Assembly: GCA_041741535.1 (NCBI GenBank)
Contig: JBGSJV010000167.1
Location: 21,040 to 85,039, forward strand
Direction: 5' to 3'
DNA length: 64,000 nucleotides
From: M30B19 sp041741535
GTDB lineage: Bacteria > Planctomycetota > Planctomycetia > Pirellulales > Pirellulaceae
Shown: positions 62,982 through 64,000 of the stretch, piece by piece
Layout of the letters: each line of letters starts with the position of its first letter
Position numbering within the stretch: the first letter of the stretch is position 1
Position numbers and translations under genes: made by a program
Notes under the pieces: generated by a model
Databases searched by the model: none
Told to the model about the DNA's origin: nothing
The model's input: the letters and a program-made list of their open reading frames with translations, nothing else

Positions 62982-63519
62982 GTTGGATCGAGAAAATCCA
63001 TTCGAAGTTCCTCGTTCGCTCGTGAGCCTATCCTTTGAAACGGCGTTACCTTCCGGTGCACGACGGCTCGGAATTTGGCACCTCAGGATTTCGTTGTTGT
63101 TCCTGCTTATTCCGGCCGCATACAATACCGCCCACTTCAACGCAGCAGCGTTTGTTGGCTGGCCCAACCCACTGATTTCCCTGCTATTTCAATTGACCAA
63201 TTGGTTTTGGCTGATTGTCACTGGTTTGGCGCTGTGGTTCGGCGGGCTGTGGTTGCTTGAGGGCGTTACGGGCTTGGCCCATGGATGGTGCTCTCGTCGT
63301 GACACGCGACTTTCCTGGAGGCAAGCTTTGTACACCACATTGCAAACAGCTCCGCTTCTGGCGACGTTTGGTGCACTCACTTGGGGGTTTTGGGTATTCG
63401 CGTTCTATCAACTAAAGTGGGATTTTTTTCTGATTTCGATCCCAGCCGGCATCTTGGGCCATGGACTAGCCGCGGGACTGTACGTGCCGCTCTTTTATCG
63501 CTGGTATCGGCGCGGCTAA
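62971..63519 (+). CDS. Multi-pass membrane protein of unknown function
   Basis: The protein has 182 residues and about four membrane helices (IWHLRISLLFLLIPAAYNTAH, WFWLIVTGLALWFGGLWLLEG, LLATFGALTWGFWVFAFYQL, FFLISIPAGILGHGLAAGLYV; shown in part). A family was not recognised. The ATG lies within the last codons of the HU-like gene, so it is likely translationally coupled. Its stop is followed directly by a palindrome. Confidence 0.6.
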   Translation: MASELDRENPFEVPRSLVSLSFETALPSGARRLGIWHLRISLLFLLIPAAYNTAHFNAAAFVGWPNPLISLLFQLTNWFWLIVTGLALWFGGLWLLEGVTGLAHGWCSRRDTRLSWRQALYTTLQTAPLLATFGALTWGFWVFAFYQLKWDFFLISIPAGILGHGLAAGLYVPLFYRWYRRG

Positions 63520-63525
63520 GCCCGA

Positions 63526-63544
63526 TTCGAACTCGCAGTTCGAA
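63526..63544. terminator. Perfect 8-bp hairpin after the membrane-protein gene
   Basis: TTCGAACT, loop CGC, AGTTCGAA forms a perfect palindromic stem 6 nt past the stop. It is a likely terminator or REP-like element; there is no T-tract. Confidence 0.5.
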
Positions 63545-63803
63545 CCGCTAAGGATTTGTCGCGAAATAAGTTCCAAATTTAGAACGTCGAAAGCTTCCGA
63601 ATGACTCTCGCTGTCTCTGGCGTTGGAATGATTAATGATCATTGAAGAATGAAAAACTCAAAAGGTACCAAACGTCTAGTTTCAGCCATTCCGCGAGCAA
63701 ACGATGGCTGTCAGCATTTTGCATTTTGCATTTTCCATTTTTCAGTACTCATTTCTGAACCGCGTGTGAACCAAAGACGATCATTTGCCTGGCTGGCGGA
63801 CTT
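63545..63803. other. Intergenic region with ATTTTGC microrepeat
   Basis: No convincing gene is present. At about 63715-63741 the sequence is a run of CATTTTGC-like octamers (GCATTTTGCATTTTGCATTT), a slippage-type repeat. The frame that is open here has no domain or signal. An AT-rich zone at 63601-63670 could hold a promoter. Confidence 0.4.
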
Positions 63804-63977
63804 CCCACGGATGGCAATGCCGAACTGCGGATGAATACATTCGCTGCCTGCGGTTTCGAATTGAAGACCGTCAAAGTATTAGTTCGGAAGTTAGACCATG
63901 GCAGTCGGACAAGTTGCTGTCGGTCATGGAAGTGTCCGCGGACTGTTCATCCGCAGTTCGGCTTTGCCATCCGTGGG
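63804..63977. repeat. 32-bp inverted repeat, 110-nt loop, at window edge
   Basis: Arms 63804-63835 and 63946-63977 are reverse complements with one mismatch. The left arm contains CCCACGGATGGCAATGCC and the right one reads GGCTTTGCCATCCGTGGG. The 110-nt interior has its own imperfect repeats (GCAGTCGGACAAGTTGCTG) but no gene. The size suggests a MITE-like or REP-pair element. Confidence 0.75.
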
Positions 63978-64000
63978 ACTTACCAAACGCTCTCATTTTG

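Overview
The window reads as ordinary chromosome from a planctomycete, most likely Pirellulales. Support for this: a secreted sulfatase, Tat-exported Gfo/Idh/MocA and sugar-isomerase-like proteins, a DUF1080-like jelly-roll protein, very large secreted proteins of unknown role, DUF4404 and DUF6677-like proteins, many short divergent or convergent transcription units, and several families of palindromic intergenic repeats. No rRNA, tRNA, CRISPR array or prophage was seen. The taxonomic call is inference from gene content; no marker gene was compared.

Layout. 0-3.4 kb: an acyl carrier protein followed by two phytoene-desaturase-like flavoproteins, probably the 3' end of a special lipid or polyene operon. 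3.5-9 kb: a 1224-residue exported protein with a Ycf48-like propeller and a TPR lipoprotein. 9.2-19 kb: a lone receiver-domain protein, ThiL, a duplicated-domain lipoprotein, a polyprenyl synthase with a large N-terminal extension, DinB-like and DUF1080-like proteins, and two different phosphohexomutases transcribed head to head. 19-24.5 kb: a TPR protein with DPF motifs, an SLBB-like lipoprotein, and a PAS-GGDEF-EAL protein.

24.9-29 kb is the most unusual part. A Y1 (HUH) transposase of the REP-associated type sits among many copies of a short motif, consensus TTGCCTGTCCCC. Several copies lie inside the coding sequence of two neighbouring genes and are read in two different frames. 29-33.2 kb carries sucA-sucB (2-oxoglutarate dehydrogenase E1/E2). 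33.5-41.3 kb holds a STAS protein, an LptF/G-type permease, an M28 peptidase, a divergent IlvD/Edd dehydratase, PanB, and a small membrane protein/TusA/DsrE sulfur-relay cluster. 41.5-46.3 kb has a BCCT transporter, an acyltransferase-3 protein, a secreted jelly-roll protein and MscL.

46.3-48.9 kb contains two decayed copies of the C-terminal end of a group II intron maturase, starting 2,000 bp apart and bracketing two small genes. 48.9-57 kb is biosynthetic: argJ, bioD, an N-carbamoylputrescine-amidase-like nitrilase overlapping a sulfatase, thrC, a TIM-barrel isomerase and a fatty-acid desaturase. 57-64 kb has DUF4404, an oxidoreductase/thioredoxin-like/HAD run, an M20 peptidase, a YkgJ/HU/membrane-protein run, and palindromic repeats at the edge.

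Together the genes cover central metabolism (TCA, thiamine, biotin, pantothenate, arginine, threonine), envelope sugar precursors, membrane-lipid modification and osmotic protection. The mobile-element signal is mostly relics and short repeats, not intact transposons.
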